A stretch of DNA of 62,142 nucleotides from Dehalococcoidia bacterium (GTDB taxonomy: Bacteria; Chloroflexota; Dehalococcoidia; Dehalococcoidales; Fen-1064), in NCBI GenBank assembly GCA_011170375.1, contig DUEV01000011.1, positions 1 through 62,142 of the forward strand, written 5' to 3'. The notes below the pieces were generated by a model. That model saw only the letters and a program-made list of their open reading frames with translations, was not told where the DNA came from and did no database searches. Positions within the stretch are counted from its first letter, which is position 1. Each line of letters starts with the position of its first letter. Both the position numbers and the translations under genes were made by a program. Below are positions 7,650 through 16,077 of this stretch, one piece after another.

Positions 7650-8832
7650 TCAATCCCGAGGGGCGTTAATGGTAAGGCTATCTCCGGTGTAAATATGTTT
7701 GGCGGCGACCTCTTCATCCAGCTCGACGCCGAGACCTGGCTTCGTCGAAGGTATAATGAAGCCATTCTCCCACTTGATAGGTTCTTTCAGAATGTCAGAG
7801 TAGAAACCACCCCAGGTCTCGATACTCTCTTGTATCAAGAAGTTGGGGCTACATGTGTCAAGCTGTATATTGGCGGCGGCTTCTATCGGGCCACAATACA
7901 AGTGTGGCGCAATACGTGCATAATACGCTTCAGCCATCCCGGCAATCTTCTTGGCCTCTAATATTCCACCAACGCGTCCAAGTGCCATCTGCATAATCGC
8001 GGCAGCCTGTTTCTCGAGCAATTATCGAAACTCGTACTTTGTTGCCAGTCGTTCTCCCGAAGCGATTGGTATACTCGTGGCTCGGGCGACTCGAGCCATC
8101 TCGTCTCTATTCTCTGGTGGTACCGGTTCCTCAAGCCAGAGTGGATCGAACTTCTCTAGTCTTTTGGCTAACCTTATGGCACTGGAAGTAGTCATCTGTC
8201 CATGTGTCCCCACCAGTATGTCACAGCTAGTACCTACGGCTTCCCGAATACTCTTAACAACCATCTCCGCAGTATGAAGTGCCTCGAGTGAGACTTGAAC
8301 AGGGGTAGAGGGCATCGTAGGCTCAACAGGGTCAATCTTTATAGCGGTAAAACCCTGCTTGACATACTCGATTGCCCTCGATGCAGCACGTTCCGGGTCA
8401 GTGAACAGGTTGCGTTCCGAAGAGTCATCGGGGACAGGGTAGAGGTATGTATAGGATCGGAGCTTTTCGTGAACCTGTCCACCCAGCAGGTTGTAGATTG
8501 GCTGGTCGAGTTCTTTACCAATGATGTCCCAACAGGCTATTTCAAAGGCACTGATTACACCCATCATTGTCAGGTCTGGATGCTGGCTATAACCTCTGGA
8601 ATAGAGTGTTCGCCACATCTTTTCGATCTTGAATGGATCGGAGTTAATGATAAACCGTTCCCCCATCTTCAATTAGACCTACCGTGGCGTACGGGTGAAA
8701 GGGTACCCCATAAGCTTCACCGAAGCCTTCTACGCCATCATCTGTAACGAGTTTAAGGAATACCCAGTTATTCCCCCCTTTATCCGGGACTGGATTACCT
8801 ACCACGTATGTCTTGATGTCCGCTATCTTCAA
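7650..8832 (-). pseudogene. Broken enolase-superfamily (mandelate racemase/sugar-acid dehydratase-like) gene
   Basis: Three pieces together make one protein of about 390 residues. The N-terminal piece (8832-8644, TTG start after AGGGA) has the capping domain DGVEGFGEAYGVPFHPY. A frameshift near 8655-8665 moves the frame to the middle piece (ends 8022), with DPVEP, GTHGQMTT, WLEEPVPP and IASGERLA, the barrel metal-ligand segments. An in-frame TAA at 8022-8024 separates it from the last piece (7650-8021, GRVGGILEAKKIAGMAEAY and a PHLYCGPI segment). The usual Gln-Pro-Asp before GRVGG is Gln-Met-Ala here, a further sign of decay. Substrate was probably a sugar acid, as for galactonate or gluconate dehydratases. 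The SDR gene 43 bp upstream on the same strand fits that pathway. Confidence 0.8.
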
Positions 8833-8875
8833 GTTGATTATCCCTCGTAATTACAGTAGTCGTTCATCCACATAT

Positions 8876-9661
8876 CTAAACGAGGAAACTGCCGCCATCT
8901 ATCAGGATAGTCTCGCCGGTCAGGTAGCTGGAGGCGTCAGAGGCCAGGTATATCATGGCACCGGCTATCTCGTCCGGCTGCCCGATATGTCCTACAGGTA
9001 TCCTCTTGGCAACCTCTGCCTTCTCCTTTTTCATCTGCTCTTCTGAAACGTTGAACCAGTGGGAGTCATAGATGCGGGTCTCCACCGCGCCCGGCGCGAT
9101 GCAGTTTACGCGGATGTTGTACTGTGCCAGTTCTACGGCCATGACCTTGGTTACCATGACAACCGCTGCTTTGCTGATGGAGTACGCCCCGACATGGTAC
9201 TCCGGCTTATAGGCATCTATTGAGGCGACGTTGATAATTTTGCCTCCGCCGTGGTCTTTCATTACCCTGCCTGCGGCCTGGCTGAGGAAAAACAGCCCCT
9301 TCAGGTTGAGGTTCATCACCACGTCCCAGGCCCTTTCCTCTAAATCGAGCGACGAAGCCAGCACCGGGCTGGTGCCGGCGTTATTGACCAGGATATCAAT
9401 CGTGCCGAACTCGCCCACGGCTGTCTTGACCAGTTCCTGTATCTGGTCCATTCGCCCAACGTGGCAGGCAACCGGCAGAGATTTGACTCCTAGCCCCCTT
9501 ATCTCTTCAGCAACTGACTCCAGGTCGGGCAGCTTCCGGCTGGCCACCACCACATTGGCTCCGGCATTGGCAAACCCCAGCGCCGTGGCTTTACCTATAC
9601 CCCGGCTGGCACCGGTGACCAGGGCTACTTTGCCCTCCAGCGAGAATCGTGATAAGTCCAT
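8876..9661 (-). CDS. SDR-family NAD(P)-dependent oxidoreductase
   Basis: The 261-residue classical short-chain dehydrogenase has the cofactor motif TGASRGIG (16-23), NNAG (93-96), catalytic Ser147, Tyr160 and Lys164 (YSISK), and the C-terminal SSYLTGETILIDGG segment of the FabG/glucose-dehydrogenase group. It would oxidise or reduce a sugar, polyol or hydroxy acid; the substrate cannot be read from sequence. It lies between the MscS gene (18 bp upstream) and the broken dehydratase on the same strand, so it was probably part of a sugar-acid route that is now incomplete. Confidence 0.9.
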   Translation of the reverse strand: MDLSRFSLEGKVALVTGASRGIGKATALGFANAGANVVVASRKLPDLESVAEEIRGLGVKSLPVACHVGRMDQIQELVKTAVGEFGTIDILVNNAGTSPVLASSLDLEERAWDVVMNLNLKGLFFLSQAAGRVMKDHGGGKIINVASIDAYKPEYHVGAYSISKAAVVMVTKVMAVELAQYNIRVNCIAPGAVETRIYDSHWFNVSEEQMKKEKAEVAKRIPVGHIGQPDEIAGAMIYLASDASSYLTGETILIDGGSFLV

Positions 9662-9679
9662 TTTATACCTTCCTTTCTA

Positions 9680-10774
9680 TTATTGCGGACTGCCTGGTAG
9701 AGGCGGCGGATTGTATTCGTCGTAGACAAGTCTTCGTACCGGGTAGTTGATAGTAATATCCTCCTGCCCGAAGCGGGCATGGAGTCGTCTGATGAGTTCA
9801 CTCTTGAGGCGGAATGAGGCAAGTCGGTCTACTGCCTGGACCCAGAGCCAGAAGTTTATATTGGAATCCCCGAACTCCTCGTAGCCGAACTGCGGCTCGA
9901 AGTCTTTCACCGCTTCATCTAGGTCTTCTATAACCTCTCTGGCGACATCCAGGGTCACCTCCTGTACTTTTGTGAGGTCGCTACTGTAGCTGACGCCACA
10001 ATTTACGATAACGCGTATATCCATGGTGGGACCGTAGAAGTTGGTGATGATGCTCGCTGCCAGGTTAGAGTTGGGAATGATGACCATGTTGTTGAAGGGG
10101 GTACGGACTCGGGTGCTGCGCCAGCCTATATCGGTAACAAAGCCCCTGGTGCCGTCATTCAGTTCGATATAGTCCCCGACACGTACGACGCGGTCGGATA
10201 CTATCTGCGTGCCCGCGAAAAAATTACCCAGTGTTGGCTGGAGTGCGAGGGCTACGGCCAAACCACCAACACCAAGGCCGGCTATAATCGGCGTGATGTC
10301 GACATCGTAATATGCTAGCAAGACTAAAATGCCGATTAAGTAGAATGTTATGAGTAAAATCCTTCGGACAAAGCGGATAAGGCCTTCGTCAATCTGTGCC
10401 TTACGTCGGACGCCCCGCGAGCGCATGTACCACTCGACGATAGCGGCTATCGCCATTCCCAGACCATAGGCGATGATAGCGATCGCCACGCCAATGCTGA
10501 CTTGTTGCAACACGGGGTGCCAAGAAATAAGATAGGAGGGAGTGGCTAGTGCCCAGATAATCCCCTGGGTGACTATCAGCAAGAAAATGGGTTTGTGGAG
10601 ACTGGCTAGTAGCTGGCGTAGCAGCCTGGTTCTTCTTCTCCGGCCCTCCAGCTTTCGCTCAACATATCGCATTGAAAGGTATATCACCAAGGCGGCCAGC
10701 AAGTATACGACAAACACTCCCACTGACCATAAGGATTCCCAGAGCGGAGACCCTATTGCGAATTCGGGTAGCAC
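9680..10774 (-). CDS. Mechanosensitive ion channel of the MscS family
   Basis: The 364-residue membrane protein has an N-terminal helix (about 13-35), a basic linker and two further hydrophobic segments. The pore-lining segment IAGLGVGGLAVALALQPTLGNFFAG (split here as IAGLGVGGLAVALALQ and PTLGNFFAG) is typical of MscS TM3. It is followed by the beta domain (VGDYIELNDGTRGFV and IPNSNLA) and the cytoplasmic alpha/beta cage domain (FGYEEFGDSNINF). Such channels release solutes when membrane tension rises under osmotic downshock. The gene is the first of a minus-strand group with the SDR gene. Confidence 0.92.
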   Translation of the reverse strand: MLPEFAIGSPLWESLWSVGVFVVYLLAALVIYLSMRYVERKLEGRRRRTRLLRQLLASLHKPIFLLIVTQGIIWALATPSYLISWHPVLQQVSIGVAIAIIAYGLGMAIAAIVEWYMRSRGVRRKAQIDEGLIRFVRRILLITFYLIGILVLLAYYDVDITPIIAGLGVGGLAVALALQPTLGNFFAGTQIVSDRVVRVGDYIELNDGTRGFVTDIGWRSTRVRTPFNNMVIIPNSNLAASIITNFYGPTMDIRVIVNCGVSYSSDLTKVQEVTLDVAREVIEDLDEAVKDFEPQFGYEEFGDSNINFWLWVQAVDRLASFRLKSELIRRLHARFGQEDITINYPVRRLVYDEYNPPPLPGSPQ

Positions 10775-10930
10775 TGTCCACCTCCGATGACTTAAGTAAT
10801 CGCCCAGCCCGGTAGTGAGGGTTCGGATATCTGTGAAGCATATCCTTGAGCAATTAGTTTACGTGCCCAGGCTAATACAGGTCAATCATAGTATATTACG
10901 ACCAACCGTGTGTTGTCATTAGTTGGAATG
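10775..10930. other. Intergenic gap upstream of the MscS gene
   Basis: The 156 bp between the end of the OppF-type gene and the MscS start hold no gene. The promoter of the MscS group should lie here, but I do not see a clear -35/-10 pair. Confidence 0.25.
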
Positions 10931-11911
10931 CTAGACTAGGTGGCAGGCGACTTGGTGTCCACTCTCACCGATTTCCCTCAGGTCCGGAATTACCTGACCG
11001 CATTTTCCAGCAGCGACGTTGCATCTCGGGTGGAAGCGGCATCCGGAGGGCGGGTTGATTGGGCTCGGCGGTTCGCCGGGGAGCAGAAGTATCATACGGT
11101 CACGCTCAGCCGGGTCAGGGACAGGCACCGCCGATATTAGCGCTTTCGTGTAGGGGTGAAGCGGGTTATCGAACAGCTCATCGGTCTCGGCTATCTCGAC
11201 GAGCTTGCCCAGATACATCACGGCGACACGGTGACTGATTCTCCGTACCAGAGCGAGGTCGTGGGCGATGAAAAGGTAAGAGAGATGTCTCCAGTTATGG
11301 AACCAGACTAGCAGCTCGATAATCTGTGCCTGTGTGGAGACGTCAAGATGTGCTAGCGGATTGTCACATACGATGAAACTCGGTCTCAGAGTCAGTGCTC
11401 GTGCCAGCTCAATGCGTTGTCGCTGGCCGCCGCTGAACTCGCTGGGATAGCGTTCGACCATATCTGCTTCGAGCCCTACCATGACGAGCATTTCGCGGAC
11501 CCGGTCCTCAAGCTCCTCTCCGCTGGCCAGGTTGTGAATCTGGAGTGGCTCGGCGATTATCCTGCCGACCTTCATCCCAGGGTCTAGCGACGAGTACGGG
11601 TTTTCGAATATCATCTGCATATTCTGCCGCATTTTTCGCAGCTCTCCGGCACTGAGATTACCGAGGTCGGTACCATCGAAGTAAACATTGCCGCTGGTGG
11701 GCTTCAACAGCCAGAGTATGGAACGCCCGAGGGTGGTCTTGCCACAGCCGCTCTCGCCAATAAGCCCCAGGGTCTCGCCCCTGTTTATGTAGAAGCTGAC
11801 GCCATCTACTGCTTTGAGGTCAGCCACCTTCTTCTGAAAAACACCGGTCTTTATCGGGAAATAAGTGTGCAGGTTATCGACTTTTACCAGCGGTTCGTCT
11901 TTCTTTGCCAT
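10931..11911 (-). CDS. Oligopeptide/dipeptide ABC transporter ATP-binding protein (OppF/DppF type)
   Basis: The 326-residue ATPase has Walker A GESGCGKTT, Q-loop QMIFENPYSSLDP, signature FSGGQRQRIELARAL, and Walker B FIVCDNPLAHLD. The C-terminal oligopeptide-transporter extension has Cys residues in GCRFHPRCNVAAGKC. An Asn stands in Walker B where the catalytic Glu pair usually is (CDNP rather than CDEP), so ATP hydrolysis may be altered. I chose the ATG at 11911; the longer open frame would overlap the DUF951 gene. No permease, binding protein or OppD partner is adjacent, so it must serve a transporter encoded elsewhere. Confidence 0.88.
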   Translation of the reverse strand: MAKKDEPLVKVDNLHTYFPIKTGVFQKKVADLKAVDGVSFYINRGETLGLIGESGCGKTTLGRSILWLLKPTSGNVYFDGTDLGNLSAGELRKMRQNMQMIFENPYSSLDPGMKVGRIIAEPLQIHNLASGEELEDRVREMLVMVGLEADMVERYPSEFSGGQRQRIELARALTLRPSFIVCDNPLAHLDVSTQAQIIELLVWFHNWRHLSYLFIAHDLALVRRISHRVAVMYLGKLVEIAETDELFDNPLHPYTKALISAVPVPDPAERDRMILLLPGEPPSPINPPSGCRFHPRCNVAAGKCGQVIPDLREIGESGHQVACHLV

Positions 11912-11933
11912 TGGCGGGATTCCCTTATTGAAA

Positions 11934-12134
11934 TCAACCCCGTTGTGGCCCGCGGGAGATAAAGGTGCGAATACGGCGTTCGAGTACACTGCGTGGCAGG
12001 AGGACCCGGTGCTGGCAGCCCTGGCACCTGATGCCGATATCGGCCCCGAGCCTGACTACCTGCCACTGGTCGCTGCCACAGGGATGCTTTTTCTTGAGGC
12101 GGACCACGTCCCCCAGTCTTATCTCGGTGACCAT
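11934..12134 (-). CDS. DUF951 family small protein
   Basis: The 66-residue protein matches the DUF951 pattern: LGDVVRLKKKHPCGSDQWQV at the start, RLGADIGIRCQGCQHRVLLPRS in the middle, and an Arg-rich end. The CGS...C..C residues could bind zinc and the fold is probably a small beta-barrel. Function is unknown; the family is widespread in Firmicutes and Chloroflexota. It starts 3 bp after pyrF on the same strand and is followed 22 bp later by the ABC ATPase, so it is probably co-transcribed with both. Confidence 0.85.
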   Translation of the reverse strand: MVTEIRLGDVVRLKKKHPCGSDQWQVVRLGADIGIRCQGCQHRVLLPRSVLERRIRTFISRGPQRG

Positions 12135-12137
12135 TGG

Positions 12138-12959
12138 CTATCCTGTTGTATGCTTGGAGCGGTGCTGGTTAATCTCGTCACGTAATGCCTCGGCGGCCTG
12201 TCGTGCGGCTTTGTCAAAGTCCTTCCCGGTTGAAGCATAGAGAATCTGACGTGACGAATTTATTATCATGCCCTGCCCATTGGCATCAATCCCGTAGCGG
12301 ACTGCCAGGGCAAGGTCGCCACCCTGCGCGCCGACGCCCGGTACCAGAAGGGGCAGGTCTGGGTGTTGCCGCCGGATGGTATCCAGCTCCTCGGGGTAGG
12401 TCGCTCCGATGACCAGCCCGATGTTACCGTGGGTGTTCCAGGTGCTGGCCTTGAGGGCGACAATCTCGTACAGAGGGCGGTAGCCATCTCCGTACTGGCA
12501 GAGCAGGTCCTGGAAGTCGGTCGCGCCGGCGTTGGATGTCCGGCAGAGGATAATTATTCCCTTGTCCTGATATGAGAGGAAAGGCTCCACGGAATCGAAG
12601 CCCAGGTACGGATTTACCGTGGATGCGTCAAAACCATAGATATCGAACAGCGCTTTAGCATAGGCAGCGGCCGTATTACCAATATCCCCCCGCTTGGCAT
12701 CAGCAATCACCGGAATCTCGGCGGGGATGTGCCGCAATGTCTCTCTCAGGGCGTCCCATCCCTCGTCTCCCAGGGCCTCGTAGAAGGCCAGGTTGGGCTT
12801 GTAGGCGCAGACTAGGTCGGAGGTAGCCTCGATTATGGCCTTGTTGAAATCGGATACGCTGATACCCTCCGGCATCCGCCTGGGGTCGGTATCGAGGCCG
12901 ACACACACCAGGCTGTTGTTAAGCTGTATCGCATTTTCCAGCTTCTCAGTGAACTTCAT
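12138..12959 (-). CDS. pyrF: Orotidine 5'-phosphate decarboxylase (type 2)
   Basis: This enzyme decarboxylates OMP to UMP, the last step of de novo pyrimidine synthesis. The 273 residues are the size of the longer, mycobacterial-type PyrF group. Visible motifs are VCVGLDTDPRRMP near the start, the catalytic IADAKRGDIGNTA with the Lys-Asp pair, NPYLGFDSVEPFL, GLVIGATYPEEL, and LVPGVGAQGGDL for phosphate binding. The ATG follows GAGGATGGC. It heads a minus-strand group with DUF951 and the OppF-type ATPase. Confidence 0.95.
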   Translation of the reverse strand: MKFTEKLENAIQLNNSLVCVGLDTDPRRMPEGISVSDFNKAIIEATSDLVCAYKPNLAFYEALGDEGWDALRETLRHIPAEIPVIADAKRGDIGNTAAAYAKALFDIYGFDASTVNPYLGFDSVEPFLSYQDKGIIILCRTSNAGATDFQDLLCQYGDGYRPLYEIVALKASTWNTHGNIGLVIGATYPEELDTIRRQHPDLPLLVPGVGAQGGDLALAVRYGIDANGQGMIINSSRQILYASTGKDFDKAARQAAEALRDEINQHRSKHTTG

Positions 12960-13140
12960 GCCATCCTCCTCATCGGGTCTGTGCTGGCGTACCTGATGAT
13001 AGCAGCCCTACCAGTTAGCGTCAAGGAATGAAGTGAGGTGATTGGGGGAGACTGGGTGGGTTATCGGAAAATCGGAGGTTTTTATACAAGCAGAAGTACC
13101 TTAACAACTGAATAAAGAGAAACCAAGGAATAAGTCTGAG

Positions 13141-13977
13141 CTACTCGCTGAGTTCCTCAATATGCTGCTCAGCCCATTCTATAATCTGTGCATCGTTGGT
13201 GAGTGTAATGACCTTCTCGAAGTCAGCTAAGGCTTCAGTTTCTCTACCCAATTCGGCATATGTAGCACCCCGATTGTAGTAGGCATAAACACACTCTGGG
13301 TCTAGTCGGATGGCTTCATCATAGTCATCAATGGCTCGCTCATACTCGCCCAGTCTGTAGTAGGTGTTACCCCGGTCATTGTAGGCTCCGGCAAACGCCG
13401 GGGCAAGATGGATGGCTTCATTAAAATCCTCGATGGCCTGCTCAAACTGTCCCAGATACCAGTAGGTTGCACCTCGGCTACTGAAGGCTACAGCAAGTTC
13501 CGGGTCGAGCTCGATAGCTCTATTACAGTCAACAAGTGCTTGCTCATACTGTGCCTGCAGATTATAAATTCCAGCTCCATGCATATAGATGTGAGCAAGG
13601 TCGGGGTCGAGTTCGATGGCTCTATTGCAGTCGGCAAATGCCTGCTCATACTGCCCCTTGTCACCGTAGCCCCGTCCTCTAACCGAGTACGCCAAAGCCA
13701 ATTCGGGGTCGAGTTCGATGGCTCTATTGCAGTCGGCGATGGACGGGTCGAACTGCTTCTCCATACCATAACAGCGGGCTCTGTTGGCATAGGCATAAGC
13801 GCAGTTAGGGTCGAGTTCAATAGCTCTGTTACACTCCTCCATAGCCTCATCGAAACGTCCCTGGTTGCATAGCTCATAAGCTCGGTCAGCGTACCACTCG
13901 GCAGTATGACTACAGGCTACGAGGACACTGGTGGCTAGAAGAATGACTACAAATAGCAGTGAACCGACTCGATACAT
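13141..13977 (-). CDS. TPR-repeat lipoprotein
   Basis: The 278-residue protein has a signal peptide with lipobox LVAC (Cys22), so it is probably a lipid-anchored outer-face membrane protein. The rest is seven tetratricopeptide repeats of 34 residues with the recurrent pattern YANRARCY...CNRAIELDP. The repeats are very alike at the DNA level as well, suggesting recent internal duplication. TPR arrays bind partner proteins; the partner is unknown. It shares a similar upstream promoter element with the next two minus-strand genes. Confidence 0.9.
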   Translation of the reverse strand: MYRVGSLLFVVILLATSVLVACSHTAEWYADRAYELCNQGRFDEAMEECNRAIELDPNCAYAYANRARCYGMEKQFDPSIADCNRAIELDPELALAYSVRGRGYGDKGQYEQAFADCNRAIELDPDLAHIYMHGAGIYNLQAQYEQALVDCNRAIELDPELAVAFSSRGATYWYLGQFEQAIEDFNEAIHLAPAFAGAYNDRGNTYYRLGEYERAIDDYDEAIRLDPECVYAYYNRGATYAELGRETEALADFEKVITLTNDAQIIEWAEQHIEELSE

Positions 13978-14024
13978 TACTCACCTCTTCTATTGTCTGC
14001 AGGTGGAGTGTATGTCGTGTACCA

Positions 14025-14053
14025 ACGATACCATTGTGAATGTGGGGAATCAA
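14025..14053 (-). promoter_or_regulatory. Promoter of the TPR lipoprotein gene
   Basis: On the minus strand TTGATT (14048-14053) and TATCGT (14025-14030) are 17 bp apart. The spacer CCACATTCACAATGG has a CCA...TGG dyad. Nearly the same arrangement is found at 14395-14423, and a diverged one at 15087-15113, each shortly upstream of a minus-strand gene. Confidence 0.5.
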
Positions 14054-14113
14054 TGTAGAAAGTAGAAAAAGGAACCACATTTGCCTTCATAACTTTTTGA
14101 TAATAATCGGTAA

Positions 14114-14320
14114 CTACTTAGCAGCGGTTCTTGATTGTATTTCGCTTTCTAGGTCGTCGAACAAACTACATATGGTCCTCTGACCGGTCGTTCCCCATCC
14201 CGTTTCCCTTTTCCCCATGGTACGGGGGTCCACATAGAAGTAGTTTTTACAGTCCCTGCAGTAGTCCGACTCACCGTACTCGCAGACACGCCATCTTGCC
14301 ACTGCCTCAATCAAATCCAT
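14114..14320 (-). CDS. Small Cys-rich hypothetical protein
   Basis: I do not recognise this 68-residue product. It has five Cys, with a YCRDCKNYF motif (about residues 20-28) and later a lone Cys in TICSLF; with the Cys in RVCEYG this could make a small metal site. The ATG follows GAGGG at a workable distance. Support for its being real comes from the promoter-like element at 14395-14423, shared with the neighbouring genes. Confidence 0.45.
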   Translation of the reverse strand: MDLIEAVARWRVCEYGESDYCRDCKNYFYVDPRTMGKRETGWGTTGQRTICSLFDDLESEIQSRTAAK

Positions 14321-14394
14321 AAAACTACCCTCGTTTTATTATTTCTGTTTACGACGGAGTCCGCCTCCTCAGTTGACTTAGGTGGGGTGTGCAA

Positions 14395-14423
14395 AGGATA
14401 CCACCGCGAACGTGGAAAGTCAA
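14395..14423 (-). promoter_or_regulatory. Promoter of the small Cys-rich gene
   Basis: On the minus strand TTGACT (14418-14423) and TATCCT (14395-14400) are exactly 17 bp apart. The spacer holds CCACGTTCGCGGTGG, an inverted repeat CCAC/GTGG that could bind a regulator. Sequence conservation with the promoter at 14025-14053 runs through the spacer and upstream flank. Confidence 0.55.
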
Positions 14424-14546
14424 TGTGGATAAAAGGAACGATTCTAGTTATGTAGAAACATCTCAATAAGAAAAGAAGGCTAGCAGACCATTGAAGACCT
14501 GCTAGTCTTGTATTTAGCAATTAGATGTCTGTTATTAGGGTGTGTG

Positions 14547-15029
14547 TTATGGCGGTGCTGAAGAAGTAGTTTTTCTTGAAAACCACCAAGACAATAGGAA
14601 TAACACCCCAGCAACTAGTGAAGGTAAACCAAAGAATAAGTCGGAAATATTGAGGTTAGTCTTCGTAGCCACATAGATGACAACGAAAATGGGACTAATA
14701 AAAGAAAGAGTCAGTAATACGCCAGCAAGCCATATTGTCAAAAACGAGATGGATAACCCGACAAATGCTATAACTAGAGCGATGCCAGAAGAAATTTGAG
14801 CAACGTTACTAGCCCAATGTTCAGTAAACATGTTGCTAGCCATGAGGAAAAGAAGATAGAACACTACTCCAACTAATCCCATTACTCGTGCTGCCCATGT
14901 CAGTATTGTCGTAAGCCGCTTGTTCTTGTTTGCTGATTCAGTCTGGAGTGTTTGTCCACATCCTTGGCAGAGCTGTTGACCTTCTGGATTACTTGTCTGG
15001 CACTGCGGGCATATTACACTTTGCTCTAT
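14547..15029 (-). CDS. Zinc-ribbon membrane protein with apparent ATA start
   Basis: The reading frame continues upstream of the first ATG (14882) without a stop to 15029 and encodes an N-terminal zinc ribbon with CPQC and CQGCG pairs, about 18 residues apart end to end. Four hydrophobic segments then follow. Function is unknown; many such double-zinc-ribbon plus membrane proteins are bacterial housekeeping orphans. A strong ribosome site (AAGGAGG) lies 9 nt before an ATA codon, and an in-frame TAA lies six bases upstream of that ATA. So either ATA is the start or an ATG has mutated. Starting at 14882 would drop the zinc ribbon and lose the ribosome site. Confidence 0.6.
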   Translation of the reverse strand: MEQSVICPQCQTSNPEGQQLCQGCGQTLQTESANKNKRLTTILTWAARVMGLVGVVFYLLFLMASNMFTEHWASNVAQISSGIALVIAFVGLSISFLTIWLAGVLLTLSFISPIFVVIYVATKTNLNISDLFFGLPSLVAGVLFLLSWWFSRKTTSSAPP

Positions 15030-15361
15030 CGTGTATTACCTCCTTGTACATTGGGGAGTTGATTTTAGTCCTTTGAGGGGTTGTTGTCAATAGGAGTGAA
15101 CGTATAAAGTCAATGTGGTAAAGAGGAAAGGTCTTTACATACAATCGAACGGATAAAGCTACATGGTGGTAATACTTACTAGTAAGTGAAAAGCCGAATT
15201 ACTGGTAACCTGACATCCTGCAAATCTCATGGTGATAGAAAAGCTGAGAGGTTCGTAGTCGCTTTCCGTTGAGCCAGGGTATTACCGCAGGTATAGGAAG
15301 ATTTGTCCAAAATTGATATACTTGCATTGGCCGTAGAGACCCGGCTAGAAGGAGGGTCAGA
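15030..15361. promoter_or_regulatory. Divergent regulatory region between zinc-ribbon gene and LppX/LprAFG gene
   Basis: This 330-bp gap separates two divergent genes. It holds the third, diverged copy of the shared minus-strand promoter element (TTGACT at 15108-15113 with a poor -10, TATTGA, at 15087-15092). On the plus side AGAAGGAGGG (about 15348-15357) is the ribosome site of the lipoprotein gene. Confidence 0.4.
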
Positions 15362-16069
15362 ATGAAAAGGGAACTGGTTTTGGCAGCAGTAATCGTGACT
15401 ACTATTCTGGCAATTACTCTAGTCCCGGCCTGTAAAGAAGCAGCCCCTATAGCATCAAACTTGAGCGCATCCGAGATTATTGCCGACTCAGCGGAAACGA
15501 TGAGAGAGATTGATTCATTCCACTTTGAGATTACACATGAGGGTGGGGGCACTCCCATAGCCATGGGATTAGAGATGCGTGAAGCTGAAGGTGATGTTGC
15601 CAAACCTGGTAAACTGAGTACCACAATCTCAGCGACCATGAACGGAATCCCGGTGCGGGTCGATATCATTACTGTTGGCACAACAACATACATGACCAAT
15701 CCTCTTACAGGGCAGTGGGAACTCCTGCCGGGGGAGTTTAGCGCTATCAGTATCTTTGATCCAGACGCTGGGGTTGTATCCATTCTGGAAGGCATGACAG
15801 ACCTCACCAGACTTGACGATGAAAAGATAGGCACGTTTACCTGTATCCATATCAAGGGGGAAATCCCCTGTGAAAGTCTACGTCCGATTACCTTGACCTC
15901 CGTTGAGGGAGTAGATATCGACGTGGAAGTCTGGATTGACGGAGAGGAGTTCTTGCTACACCAGATAAAGCTTGATGGCAGGATTACTGAGACCGAGAAA
16001 GAAGGGATTATCAGATACTTGAAGCTATCTGATTTTGACCAAGAAGTGGAAATTGAGCTACCTGAATAA
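15362..16069 (+). CDS. LppX/LprAFG-family lipoprotein
   Basis: The 235-residue protein has a signal peptide with lipobox VPAC (Cys24), then a domain with the family pattern: ADSAETMREIDSFHFEI near the start, a central TTTYMTNPLTGQWELLP stretch, and DVEVWIDGEEFLLHQIKLDG near the end. In mycobacteria, LprG and LppX have a half-barrel with a hydrophobic pocket that carries acylated lipids across the envelope. The next gene, 8 bp downstream, encodes an MFS exporter, the same pairing as mycobacterial lprG and Rv1410c (P55). A role in lipid transport is inferred from fold family and context. Confidence 0.85.
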   Translation: MKRELVLAAVIVTTILAITLVPACKEAAPIASNLSASEIIADSAETMREIDSFHFEITHEGGGTPIAMGLEMREAEGDVAKPGKLSTTISATMNGIPVRVDIITVGTTTYMTNPLTGQWELLPGEFSAISIFDPDAGVVSILEGMTDLTRLDDEKIGTFTCIHIKGEIPCESLRPITLTSVEGVDIDVEVWIDGEEFLLHQIKLDGRITETEKEGIIRYLKLSDFDQEVEIELPE

Positions 16070-16077
16070 ACGTTCAT

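Noticed and set aside
13141-13977. CRISPR-like spaced repeats
   Set aside because: The about 102-bp periodicity is the DNA of the 34-residue TPR units in one coding frame. No CRISPR array was seen anywhere in the window.
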